This document shows, piece by piece, positions 10,338 to 23,800 of a DNA stretch of 64,000 nt (positions are counted from its first letter, which is position 1; the number at the start of each line of letters is the position of its first letter). The translations under genes were made by a program, and so were the position numbers. Origin of the DNA: Rhynchonema sp. JSB1_4 (lineage: Eukaryota > Nematoda > Chromadorea > Monhysterida > Xyalidae); NCBI GenBank assembly GCA_030248065.1, contig JASAMV010003795.1, positions 1-64,000 on the forward strand, written 5' to 3'. The notes under the pieces were generated by a model. That model searched no databases and was not told the origin of the DNA. It saw nothing but the letters and a program-made list of their open reading frames with translations.

Positions 10338-10345
10338 GATACCCC

Positions 10346-10730
10346 CAGTGTAGTTCCTGGGGGGAGGGGGGTCCCCCCTCGGGTACGCTATCTCCCCCTC
10401 GGGTGGTACACTATCCCCCTATCTCCCCCTCCGGGTACACTATCTCCCCCAATTTTTGCCTAAAATGGCCATTTTTAGGCCTAAAATGGACATTTTTAGG
10501 CCTAAAATGTGTGATTTTCAGGTCAATGTTCTCAAAAGTCGCCAAAATACCCTTTTTATGAAGAATTTTTTCCAAAAAGGGGCAAAAATAGGTCAAATTT
10601 TCTACCTCAAAAAGTGACTTTTTCCCGAATTTGGGTCTTCCCCCCCTTCCCCCCTCGGGGGTACACTATCTCCCCCTCCGAAAAAAACGGAGGGTCCGCT
10701 ATCTCCCCCTCCGGACCAGGAACTACACTG
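10346..10730. mobile_element. R4b hAT-like element, TSD GATACCCC
   Basis: The ends are CAGTGTAGTTCCTGGGG and GGACCAGGAACTACACTG, 385 bp apart. Exact 8-bp duplications GATACCCC lie at 10338-10345 and 10731-10738. The left duplication is shared with the neighbouring R4a, so three copies of the octamer delimit two elements in tandem. Confidence 0.8.
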
Positions 10731-10782
10731 GATACCCCTGGGCGAAAAAATCAAGATACCGGATACCGGATACTAGGGGGGG

Positions 10783-12183
10783 CACTGTAGTGGCTGGGGG
10801 GATGGGGGATTCCCCCCCCTAAGGGAGGGTATCTATCTCCGAGTCAACCCTTAGGGGGGATGGGGGGGGAGGGTATCTATTTCGAGCCGACCCCAAAGGG
10901 TATCTCGAGTAAGTAGATTTATGCTTTTCAAAGGCAAAAATAGGTGTTTTTCGACCTCGGAACCCTTAAAGCGGGAGTCCAGGCAGTAAGGTCCGGTCAC
11001 CAAACTTGCTGAAAACTTCAGATCCGTGTGTCGCAATTCATGTGAATATAATGCAGTTTATATGAAATCGGTAGCCTCAGTATCGACCGAGAACGATATC
11101 GTCAAAGGTACCAACCCAGGAGTATAAAATATTCCGGACCAGCTGCCCAAAAACGACATTCATAACGTGTAAAGATAGGGCAGCAATCTCTTTTTATTCG
11201 CTGGGTTACGGTAGCACGGCCCAAACCAGCGTGGTCATCAAGCGTTTTGTTCCCCAAATGTTGGTGCGCTTGTCTTCTGATGGTGAGCTGGCACTGAGTT
11301 GGCACGTGTGAAACATTTTTCTACCCAGTGCAGTTCTGAACTACCGTAACCCAGCGAATAAAAAGAGATTCGTGACGTATAGTGTTTCCTGTTTTTCTTG
11401 GTCCAAGGAAACGCGCGGGCCCGTGTTATAACTGAACTTCTAGTTGAGGTCGAGATTACAATTTCGATTCAATCAAGCAGCTGGCAAAAACGTGTCAAAG
11501 TTTGCCTGTGGAATCGAACAACAACAATGTTTCACATGCTCGCTGTGAGATTTGTGCGTGTGTGCTGCCAGCATGTCAATGAAACATTTCACCATGTTTG
11601 CTGCTGAGTGTCGTGCTTGGATCAACAAGGACACATTCTTAATCTCTTTCATTGGTTTCTGAAATCTCGACCCCAAACTGGAGTTGAGTTATAACGTGGG
11701 GTAGCTTGTTTCCTTTGACTTGCATAAAAAGGAAACACTATATCTTCACACGCTATAAATGTCGTTTTTGGGCAGCTGGTCCGAAATTTATTTTGTTCCC
11801 GAGTTAGTACCTTTGACGACGCTGTTCTCGGTCGATACTGCTTCAATTAAAGTTCTGTAAATGGAATTGTGTTGAGATTAATGCCGACTATAACCTGTGA
11901 AAAGTTGAACAAGTTTGGCGCAGTGACCCCACTGCCTGGACCCCCGCTTTAAAAATCGCGCGCTCCGCGCGCAAACACCCAAAAATGGTCATTTCAGGCC
12001 AATTTTCGGCAAAAATGTCAAAAAGTACCCATTTTTAGGCCAATTTTGCAGTAAAATTGCATGCAAAAAACCGCCTTTTTTCGGACCATAGGGGTATCTT
12101 GGGTAGCCTCTGGGGGGTATCTCGAGTAACGCCGAAACCTTCCCCCTAGGGTATCTTGGGTCGATTGGCCTGCCACCACACTG
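10783..12183. mobile_element. R5 CACTG-ended element split by a foldback
   Basis: The left end is CACTGTAGTGGCTGGGGG (10783) and the right end GGCCTGCCACCACACTG (12183), the same terminal family as R3. The centre (11084-11845) is a separate foldback transposon. The target duplication is not clear because the site is a G run. Confidence 0.6.
11084..11845. mobile_element. Large foldback transposon
   Basis: The outer arms pair: GTATCGACCGAGAACGATAT at about 11090 against TGTTCTCGGTCGATAC near 11823-11838, continuing through GGACCAGCTGCCCAAAAACG (about 11137-11156) and its reverse complement at 11764-11783. A second inner pair, CTTTTTATTCGCTGGGTTAC (11192-11211) against its inverse at 11343-11362, makes the structure asymmetric. 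There is no coding capacity. The core GGACCAGCTGC and the nearby CTCGGTCGAT are shared with the MITE at 1499-2038. Confidence 0.8.
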
Positions 12184-12282
12184 GGGGTAACCCCCCTCCC
12201 CCCCCCAACGACACCACTGGTCCGGCGCAAGAAAGCTGGCTAGCTAGCCGTATACCCCGATTTGGGGGGGGTACCGTAAAAC

Positions 12283-12672
12283 CTAAAATACAAGGGTGCT
12301 GTATCTTTTCACTGACCCCTTTTAGGGGGGCTGTATTTTGGGGGCTCTATTTTTGGGAGGCTGTATTTTTCGCTGCCCAAAGTCTAAAAAAATGTTCCAA
12401 AAAATAACCCTAAAATGGAGTTCTGTCAGGGTGTTACTGGTCATTATTGAGTGTTTTTAGGTGCAGATCTTCCATAAAAGGCTTTACGTCATCATATACT
12501 CACTCAACCACAAACGTTGTACATACATAAGGTGTCTTATGCAAGAACTTGACTATACGACCCCCAAGCGGGGAATTCCAAGTTGGGGGGGCTGTATTTT
12601 GGGGGCTCTATTTTTTCACTGACCCCTTTTAGGGGGGCTGTATTTTTGGGGGGCTCTATTTTAGGGAATACG
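12283..12672. mobile_element. R1-type element, TACCGTA ends
   Basis: Starts GTACCGTAAAACCTAAAATA and ends GGGAATACGGTA. The body consists of GCTGTATTTTTGGGGGGCTC-type lines and the phrase CACTGACCCCTTTTAGGGG repeated in both halves. It is the inverse counterpart of the text at 3890-4060. Confidence 0.6.
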
Positions 12673-12959
12673 GTATTGGTCCAGAAGTCAAAATCAGGGA
12701 CATAAAAATTGGTCGAAATTATGCTAAAATAAGCCTTAAAATGCTTATTTTTGTGCACGTGTGAGACAGTCTGACTGAACGAATTTGACCATTTTGGCCC
12801 ATAAAATGGTAATTTTGGCACTAAAATCAACACTTTTTTTACTTGGTGACCGGAGCAAGAAAGCTAGCTAGCCAGTTTGGGGGGTATGGGTTTCGGAGCA
12901 AGAAAGCTACCTAGCAGTTGGGGTAATACCCCCATACCCCCCCCCAACCACATCACTGG

Positions 12960-13366
12960 TGTAGTGGCAGGCCCATGTGTGGGAGGTAAGTATGATGCGG
13001 GGTTGGGACCGGAAGCGTGAGAGGTATGATTTTGGTCACCCAAAAAGGCGAAAGAAACACCGTTTTTGTGATACAATTTTGGCCGAAAATTTAGGTAAAA
13101 ATAGTACTTTTTCCAAATTTTCGCCGAAAATCGCCTAAAAATATGTATCCTATGAGTGGGTCTGCGCGCGGAGCGCGCGATTTTTGGGGAAATAAGGTCG
13201 AAAAACGCCGATTTTTGCCTTAAAACGGTATAAAATTGCTTGTGAGATGTATGATTTGGAGTTGCGAGAGGTAAGTACTCAACCCCCCAACCCGCCCTCG
13301 GGTTTTGTGGTAGGTAGGTAAGTACTCAGAGGGGTAACCCCCCCAGCCACTACTATGTTGTGGGCC
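12960..13366. mobile_element. R3 relative, inverted, intact
   Basis: Runs from GTGTAGTGGCAGGCCCATGT to CCCCAGCCACTACTATG. It contains ATGTGTGGGAGG uninterrupted, the equivalent of the LTR insertion point in the copy at 4208-9170, and so serves as an empty site. The body has the 'GCGCGCGGAGCGCGCGA' palindrome and AAAATTGGTG-type low-complexity lines. Confidence 0.7.
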
Positions 13367-13807
13367 CAAATGGTCAAATTTGCTCACAGTACCGGTCAGG
13401 AAAAAATGTTTTTTCCTTTTTTCCTAACAGAAGAAAATGAGCAAAAAAGTTTTTTCCGAATTCTGCTATTTCCGCCATAATGTTCGTTTTCAAACAAAAA
13501 CTACCTCAACGTTTCACGTTTCAGACTATCTTTATCTGCATTATGCTTGTTGGACTGAACACCCAATTAGTTCAGTTTTGGAAACATCAACGTTGAACCT
13601 AAACGTGACGCAGCGCAGCAGAGACTTTTACTTTCTGGTTCCGATTCTGACTGCCTGACACAGCAAAGAATCAACTTGATTTCTTCTACCACATCATCGG
13701 CTCACTTTTCATACCGTTGTGTGGAACAAAGAATCAAGCCGGATCCGACGAACACCACATTGAGCCACATTCTGATTTGTTCGACGATATATTAAGTTGA
13801 AATTAAT
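13367..13807. other. Upstream region of ARL1
   Basis: No coding exon was recognised. It probably carries the promoter and 5' UTR of ARL1. No TATA box or other element stands out enough to call. Confidence 0.4.
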
Positions 13808-15782
<1,975 letters not shown>

Positions 15783-16818
15783 CCATAACTACAACTACCC
15801 ACTCAACACAACTTTCATCTAACTATAATATTGGAAGTATCGTAATTTATTTCGTCATTATTGGACCTATTGTGTGATACATACATAATAACCTAATTGT
15901 CGTACCGTTAGATCATTTCGCTAGATCACAAGCTGCCAAAATGGTTGGGGTGTAATAACATTCTTGTATTCATTTGCTGTGAGGCGAGGTTGGTTTGTTT
16001 TTGTTTATTGGTCAAAAACAAAGAAGTTGTTTTATTTATTGCAATTGTTGTTGTGCGGATTTTGCTCTGGTGTCATCGGAAAAATCTTTTCGGAATACAT
16101 TTCTTTCTGGTCTGTGACTGAAGGAGGTATCAATAGGTATTACGTTGTTTTTGGTTGTGCAAGACTGTTTGAGGTCATCGCTTCTGGTAAGCCCATTTCT
16201 GAAGCCAATGGGTGCACGCAAAGTGGGTCTGCTGTTGTTCTCACTCATTGTTTATGGTTACGTTTAACGTTTTTATGCACGAGTTTTATTGTTACCAAAA
16301 TTATTACCACTCGTCGATGTTTTCGTTTCTATTCTCTGTTATTTATTGTTTTTGTCAGCTGCATCACAATTATGTTATTCAATTTATATTGTCGTTTTTG
16401 CTGAATTCTCTCTTTCATCTGGGGCACTTTGTGTTTTTTGTGTTTTTTTGGAGCACGAGCGTTTTTTGTGATACACGTCGGTAGTCAAGTTAGTTTCACT
16501 GTTCTTCGTGCGTAACTGGTTTTCACATTCTCTCAACGACAAATGTGAGCCCAGACCATGTTTCGATGGAACTTGAAATGTGATTATTTCTCATGCCAAA
16601 ATGGAAGACGTGAATGAAATCTTTGGGGGTGGTGTTATTCGCCGATTGTGATTTTCGTGTTTTCATGTCGTGTTCATGTCACGAAAGTGGTCAAATCAGT
16701 GATTTCACTTTATTTGCTTTCTCACACCTTCCACGTGAGATTAAGCTCAAAAATTTTAATTCTGTGTTACAGTTTCCGGATCTCAGTTTTGACATCGAGC
16801 TCACCTCATCGAAGCGAA
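15783..16818. other. Intergenic, ARL1 3' to HP1 5'
   Basis: T-rich plus-strand sequence without a recognised exon. It should contain the ARL1 3' UTR and the HP1 5' leader. Stop-free frames here are T-rich chance frames (Phe/Leu/Cys strings). Confidence 0.4.
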
Positions 16819-18179
16819 ATGTCGAGTCAAAGTGACACAAGTGTCTCGATCGAAGAAGAACAATTCGAAGTGGAGGATATTCTCAGCAAACGATTCCATG
16901 ATGACGAAGTGCAGTACTTTGTCAAGTGGAAGGGTTATGATGAGTGAGTGTTCGTTCTGTTTTTTATTTTTCCACAATGTTGTTGTCAGTATCTCAGGCA
17001 AAGCAAGCGCCTTTCTGGTCATGAGATGAGGCTGAATATGTGCTGGAACTGTCATCCTTTATTACATAATTTTTGCGTTGTCGACAAGAGTATTGTCAAT
17101 GTTTTACAGTCCATCCGAGAACACATGGCAAGGCGTCGACACGATGTCCGGCTGTAAGGAGCTGATCGATAATTTCGAATTCCGTTGGGCGCGAAAATAC
17201 AACCAATCAACGTTCGAGTACGACGAACGCGACCCGAAATCGTGGGAGAAACGAATGCAGAAGATGGGAATGGGCAGACTGAAACGATATGACCCAGACG
17301 CACCTCCAAGATTGGTGAGTACACAAATAGTGTGCACTTTGCCTGACGGTCAAACCATGACAAAAAACTTGGTCTCACATCGCTGGAATTTTGCGTTTCG
17401 GGACTTTTTTCGGGTTTTTTATTTTTCGGGATTTTCGACCTCACCCCCACACCTAGATCCCAAGGAAACAATTTTAGACTGGTGGAATGTGCCACTAAAC
17501 TATGTTTTCTTTAATTGCAGACAGCAGCGGTTGACTCGACCACGGAGCGCTCGGATTCAGAATCGAGCGATTCGTCCGACGACAGTTCAGACACACCCCC
17601 AGCCCAAGCAGCAACAACAACGCCGAGGGATGTGCACCACAAAAGACGCGGTTCGACTCAGACCGGGAGCTCCCAGTCTGGAACGAGTGCCGCCAAACGA
17701 TCGCGACCTTCGGATATGCAGCCGCAAAAACCGGCGAAAATATCGAATTCGGACACGAATGTGTTGGTGAAAAAAGAAAGTGACACGAAAAAATCTACTG
17801 TGCTCGAGGCGAAGAAGGATGAGAATTCCAATTACAAAACGAAGGTTCCGAAGGCCATTCTCGGCGTGACCGACAGATTGGGTGATGGGAAGATCAGCTA
17901 TTTGGTGGAGTGGTGGGTTCGGTGTTATTTCGTAACTAAGACCTTTTTCGGTGACTTATCTGTTCTATAACAACACCTGCGAGGCTCAACATGTGCTTTC
18001 TGCTATGTCTATTTTACCACTCACCTCATTTTAGGATGCATGGAACGGAGGGCCAGGAGGCTGAGCTGTGCGATACCGACTGGGTGGCCGCTCATTGTCC
18101 GAGAATGGCACTGGAATTTTATGAGAAACGAATTCGATTCAACGACAACACACCAGCCGCTGATAATAACAGCAAGTGA
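16819..18179 (+). CDS. HP1/chromobox protein
   Basis: Exons 16819-16943, 17110-17314, 17521-17912 and 18035-18179 give 288 aa. An N-terminal chromodomain spans residues about 15-68 (QFEVEDILSKRF, YFVKWKGYDD, SENTWQG, ELIDNF). Then comes an acidic/serine hinge (about 110-150: SDSESSDSSDDSSD) followed by a basic stretch, and a C-terminal chromoshadow domain (about 205-275: ILGVTDRLGDGKISYLVEW, CPRMALEFYEKRI). HP1 proteins bind methylated histone H3 lysine 9 and dimerise through the shadow domain to compact heterochromatin. Two of the three aromatic cage positions are clear (W and Y of KWKGY); the first, usually Tyr, is Phe here. The tryptophan often found near the end of the shadow domain is replaced by RIRFND. 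The hinge is longer than in fly or mammal HP1. Confidence 0.93.
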
Positions 18180-18380
18180 TGCCTTGGTTGGCAGACGTGC
18201 TCGAAAAAGTATTTAGTTGATTTGCATTATGTAATGATAGCTTTGACGGAATGAGCTGGTGCTTTATTTTTATTCTAATTTTTTGGGTATTTTCTCCCCA
18301 CCAAATTATGTGCAGGTCTACCTAGGCTGAGCTATGGTCTCTGTGCTATCGTTATAAAACCTTATGCCTTGGTTTTACCT

Positions 18381-19132
18381 GCCGTATTCCCTCTAAACGA
18401 CTTCTATTTTTCAGGTGGGTTGATGAAAAAATAGGGGCCGTCAAAAATCTCGAAAATAATCCCGAAGAGCGCAAATTCCAAAAAATAAAAAGTGTAAGAA
18501 TGCATAAAAATTATTTGTCGGAAGTTGGCATTCAGGCAGTTGGTGCTCAGGCTTGCGTCCATAGCAAGGCTTAGGTTTAGGGTGCCAGCCAGGAAGACCT
18601 GTCCATAAGAAGGAAACATCTCTACAAAAATACAACTGCTCAGGCTTTCTTCCAGGGTTAAGCTTAGGCTTAGGCTGCCAGCCAGCAAGACATGACCAAA
18701 CAAGAATATCAAGAAGTTGAGCCCCAACCCCAACTGATCCAGTGTCCAAGTTTTGGCCTCCAGCTCATGAATATTCTAGTTTGCACAATAAACTTTGTAT
18801 TTTTTATTTCATTTATCGGGATTTTGCTTTTCGGGATTTTCACTTTTCGGGATTTTTTTTGGGATTTCCTACGCTTGTGTACAGTAGCAACCGGCCAAAA
18901 AACTGAAAAAAAGTGACGGAAGGAGCGTTTAGTGACCAAGAAATCTTTTAAAACAGGCCAAAATTATGGTCAGTGAACCCAAATCTTAACATAACACGGG
19001 CACCAGCAGTGAAATATGAGCGTGTTGTTAATAAGGGGCCGGAATAACTATTTACGAGCTTCTATCAGGAGGGGTTTCTATTTTTCACCCGTGTTCTTGC
19101 TCGGGGAGGGACTTCTATTGGAGGAAATACGG
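18381..19132. mobile_element. Element with CCGTATT ends carrying telomere-like repeats
   Basis: The left edge GCCGTATTCCCTC and right edge GAGGAAATACGG are inverse, with CTTCTATTTTTCAGG-like text next to both ends. Inside (18540-18690) are AGGCTTAGGTTTAGGG-type degenerate TTAGGC units in two clusters, then AT-rich text with repeated TTTCGGGATTTT. No coding capacity. Confidence 0.5.
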
Positions 19133-19888
19133 TGGGCTTTGTTCGATTCCTTATCTTTAACATTTATCTGTTCAAATCGTTTGATTTCTGTCATTGTTCT
19201 GATCTCCGATTGTTGTTTTCTTCCTCTTGTTCCTAGCGTATTTGTTGTTTGGCCTAATCATTCACATATTAGTATTAGTAGCTACTGAAAACAAGCATGA
19301 CCAAATTTAACAGTGACAGTCTACTTGTCAGAGATATCGTGAGCAGCTGAGTGAACCCCATCACTGTGGCATGAGCTGCTTGCAAAATCCCTCTGTGCAG
19401 TTATATGTTCTTACGTGGTGACTTTATATTCGGTTGTTGTTCTGTTTGTTGTTTCGTGCTGCGCTAATTTTCGCCAAGTTTTCACCGATTGACTGTTGTC
19501 ATATGTTGCATTTTTTTCGAGCTCCCTATCACGTGAACTGACATTCCCACGTAACATCAGTATCCAATTTCGATTTCATCTCAGAAAATCTAGGATTCAG
19601 TACTTGCATTTTTATGTTTTCCATGAACCGGAATTATAAAATGATTTAGTCCTGTGCTTCATTGTTTGGGTTTATTGGTTGGCTGTGTCAAATTGAAAAT
19701 TTATCCAGTTTATCGCCTGGTTAAATATTTTACACAATTGAGATCAATATTCCGGGAGATTATCGGACTCAAAGAATCCCAATTCGAGAGAACACAATCA
19801 CTTATTTTTTGCCGCCCCATTTTTCTTCTCGTTTGGCCCGTTTTTTATCTTGTGTTTATATTTTTTGCAAACAGGACTGCTTGCAAAC
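19133..19888. other. HP1-PEX19 intergenic
   Basis: No exon recognised. A possible 3' splice site TTTTTTGCAAACAG at 19861-19874, 14 bases before the PEX19 start codon, could mark a 5' UTR intron or a trans-splice acceptor. Confidence 0.4.
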
Positions 19889-20817
19889 ATGTCGGACGAT
19901 AAGAAGGAAGCAGATACAGCCACAAACGATGACGCGGCAAAACAATCAACAGAAAAGCCGTCCGAAGCAACCGCGGCGTCCGCAAAGGATGATGGCGATC
20001 TATCGACATTGCTTGACGGTTTGTGGCCAGATGTCGCAATCGGGCCGCGATTTTGGGCTTTTGGTTCGGGCCGGAGATTTGGATGATCGGGCCGTGCCGG
20101 GCACCCCGGCCCGAGGCTTCTGAATCTCTCAAGGGCCTTATTTTACTGAAAGCACAGTAGTGGCTGGGGATTGGACTGGAGGGGGTATCCCCCTCTTCAC
20201 CCGCCCCCCCCCCCCGGTATCTCCCCCCCCCAATTTTTACGCCTAAAATAGGCATTTTTAGCGAGTACTTACCTAGCCACAAAACCCTTCTGAAGATTTT
20301 TTTCCAAAAAGGGGCAAAAATAGGTCAAATTTTCTACCTCAAAAAGTGACTTTTTCCTGAACTTACCTCTCACAACTCCAAATCATACGTCTCACAAGCA
20401 ATTGTTATACCTTTTTAGGGCAAAAATCGGTGTTTTTCGACCTTATTTTCCCAAAAATCGCGAGACCCACCCATAATACCTATTTTTAGGCGACTTTCGG
20501 CGAAAATTTGGAAAAAGCACTATTTTTACCTCAATTTTTGGCCAAAATTGTATCACAAAAACAGTGTTTTTTCGCCTCTTTGGGTGACCAAAATCATATC
20601 TCTCACGCTTCCGGTCCCAACCCCGCATCATACTTACCTCCCACATCCCCAGGGGAACGCGGACCCCAGGGGGGGGGGGGGGGGGGGAAACAAGGGGGGG
20701 GGCCCCCCACACACCGGGGCCCCCCCCCCCCCCCCCCCCCCCCAAACCACCCCCCCCCCCCCCCCCCCCCCCCCCCGGGGGCCGGGGGGCCGGCCGGGGG
20801 GGCCGGGCGGGGGCCGC

Positions 20818-20857
<40 letters not shown>

Positions 20858-23800
20858 CCCCGCCCCACCCCGCCGGGGGGGGGCCCCCCCCCCGGGGGGG
20901 GACCCCCCCCCCCCCCCGCCCCCCCCCCCTCCCACACATGGGCCTGCCACTACACTGACTGAAAGAATAGTCATTTTATGTCAAATCAAAAATACTAACA
21001 TTTCTGACTGATTCGGCAAGTAAGTGATCAGTACTTGCCTATCTGACAACTTTTTCATTGAAACCAATCACCTTTCCACCAAGAAATAGGTTCAGAACAA
21101 TTGTGGCCAAAATCTGGTAAAAATGTGACCCAAAAAATTCGGGCTGGGTCCCCGGGTCGCATTTTTGCCACCTCGGGCTGGCCGGGGCCCGATTGCGACC
21201 TCTGTTTGTAGCTGATTTTGTGCTTTTTATGTCGGTCACACAACAACATTAACCTTTTTTGAACAGAAGCGCTAAAGGACTTTGGCAAATCAGCCGAACA
21301 TTCGTCTGCCAAAGCCGACGGTGCAGGAGCGCCCGCAGCTGGAGGGGCACACCCGCTTTTGGGTGGATTAACGCCCGAAGAGCTTGCTGAAATCGGCCAA
21401 GTCCCGGCGCCGATGGCTATCACACCCGATATGGCACAACGAGCCGCTGCTGATTTTCACAACATGCTTCAGTTGGTTGTTTTCACTAATTTAGAACCTT
21501 TGGTCCTTTACGTTTGCTTGCACAACAGACACGCTCACATTTTTGTTCAGACAACTAGCGCAAGTGCAAGAAGCAGCGATGCGCAATATCCCCCCGGCAA
21601 CCGGGACTGATCCTGCAGCCGGAGAAGGCCAAGTGCCCAATTCGACGGCTCCCAATCAGTTTCTCGACCCCACCGTCATGCCGGCCGACCTGCCCGAAGG
21701 GGCAATCCCGTCTCAGGAAGAAGCGAACGCATTCCTACAAAATCTACATCAACTCGCTGACCGTGCGCAGAAAGTGGCGGTTGGTGGTGGTGGCTGCTCG
21801 CTCGGTTTGGAGTTGTGTGGGATACAGTGGTGTCGTTGGGAAATCAAAAAGTCAGCATACCGGACACCCAGATCCAGTGGTGTCGTTAGAGGGGTTGGGG
21901 GGTTACCCCCCTGGTATGGGGTATGGGAAATCGGCCGGGGGTATGGGAAATTTTTCACTTTTGAAACAAGCACCCCTAAGAAATGACTTTTTGACCCCGA
22001 GAACTACCAAAATTGACCATTTTTTATCCAAAAATGTCAAAAATCGCTTGCTGCCTCAAGAAAACTCTGTTTTAAGCACTTTGTAGACCAATTTTTGGCC
22101 CTTTTAAAAGATTTTTGGGGTCATTTTTTCAAAACCCCCACCCTCGGGTATGGGATATTTTTGAGTTTTTGGAGAAACCCCCTGGTATGGGAAATTTTTG
22201 ATTTTTGGGGGTATGTATGGGAAGTTTCCCGAAAATTGGGCTGGGTATTGGAAAATTTTGATTTCTCAGCGACACCACTGATTTCCCAACGACACCACTG
22301 CTGCAGACGGAAAAAACTTTTTTCGAAAAAACCCCGGTTTTTTTCGAGACTAATATTTTTCCGCGGGTACTTTATGGTTTTTTATGGAAAAATTATCGAT
22401 ACATGTGCTGGGCGTGAGTGAGCGGTGTGATTTTGGTCACTAAAAAGGTAAAAAAACACGGTTTTAGCTGACAATTTTGGCAAAACGTCAGGGTCTTTTT
22501 CAAAATTTTCGCCGAAAATGGCCATTCAATGGTTATTATGGGAAGGTCCGCGCGCGCGAACCGCGATTTTTGGAAAATAAGGTCGAAAAACACTAATTCC
22601 TGTCCGTTAACGCTATAAAATTGCGTGTGAGAGGTATGATCCGGAGTTGTGCGAAGTATAGGCAATCTATCCGCTGATGTCACGGCCGCGAAATCTACAG
22701 TGTACCAGAGGCTGAGATATTCCACCGCTTCTCGACTTAAACATGAAGCGATCTTTACGTTGTTCAATGTTTCAGGCTGCTTTACAGCCACACGGCTGAG
22801 CTGACTAAAGAGGTACAATTTTATAACGCAGGAAATTTTTCTTTGGGCCACAGTTTGAGACAGAGTGGCTCCACTAATTTCGACTAGCGTAAAAGTAAAA
22901 GATGTTCATTAGCTGAAGAGGAACAACTTTTACGCTGGTCAAAATTAGTGGAGCAACTCTATCTCAACTATGGCCCAAAGAAAAATTCCCTGTGATTTAA
23001 AATTGTACCTCATTAGAGCCATTCGGCTCACAGAGCACTCAGCTGCGTGGTTGTGAAGCAGCCTGAAACATTGAACTAAGTAAAAATCGCTTCATGTCTA
23101 AGTCGAAAAACGGTGTAATGGCTCAGACTCTGGTATACTGTAGATTTCGCGGCGGTGACATCAGCGGCTGGATTGCCTAAAAGTATTACATATGTCCAAC
23201 CCTATCTTGGATTTGTTCAAGTTAACTATAGCGAAGGGTGAGGGGATGGCCTCCCACGCCCCTCCTGATATTGGTCGCACAATGACTATTAGAATCCATC
23301 CAAAAAATTCTCCTGAATGTAAAGCACGTCTCAATGCAGATCACCAGCGTTCTATTTGTATTTTTTCCAAAGCATTTCTGCCGGCATCACACTCGCTGTG
23401 TTCAAGCAACTTGACCGTGATATCTCCAGAAATGTTATGGAAAAAAGATAAATAGAACGCTGGTGATCTGCAACGAGACGTGCTTTACAATTCAGGAACG
23501 TTTTTGGATGCATTCTTGCATAGTCGTTGCCCGACCAAGGCATTTTCCGGCCGAAACCATGTGCAACAGGTTTATTTCGAGCTTCAATAGAACAAAACCT
23601 CCTCTTCACTTTTCAGACAGCAGAGAATCCGGATGATTTTATGCGGCGGATGGACGAATTCAGTGAGAACAGCATGAACAGCGATCTGATGCCGTTCATG
23701 CACGGACTAATGACATCGCTCATGTCCAAGGATATGATGTATCCGTCGATAAAGGAAATGGTTGACAAGGTGCGTTCATTCTGTCAGTGTTGTTGTGGTG

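Larger units (their letters stand above)
4096..12208. mobile_element. R2 hAT-like element, split by four or more later insertions; TSD GTCCGGCG
   Basis: The left end CAGTGGTGTCGTTGGGAAAT starts at 4096 and the right end CCCCAACGACACCACTG finishes at 12208. The 8 bases outside are GTCCGGCG on both sides (4088-4095 and 12209-12216). Internal family text (GTCAGGATACCGGATACCC, ATCTCGGATA) occurs at 4120-4190, 9424-9686 and 10739-10782 in the order seen in the uninterrupted relative at 30059-30464. The remaining 7.5 kb is younger insertions. Confidence 0.8.
3876..12959. mobile_element. Outer element of the nested transposon cluster (R1 type)
   Basis: The left edge reads ATGTGGTTGGGGGG (from about 3878) and the right edge CCCCCAACCACATCACTG (ending 12959), which are inverse. 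Inside both edges are mirrored segments: GAGCAAGAAAGCTAGCTAGC near 4060 against its relatives near 12225 and 12850. Both also carry the family R1 text of the type 'GGGCAGCGAAAAAATACAGC' with CCCCC/GGGGG blocks (3900-4030, 12290-12410, 12590-12670). The exact left end is blurred and I found no clean target duplication, so the outer limits are approximate. Confidence 0.5.

Noticed and set aside
20443..21011. Glycine- or proline-rich proteins of 100-167 aa
   Set aside because: All come from the G/C homopolymer block, where every frame is open.
23192..23609. Two similar ORFs on opposite strands (87 and 85 aa)
   Set aside because: They are mirror translations of the arms of the foldback at 23272-23541.
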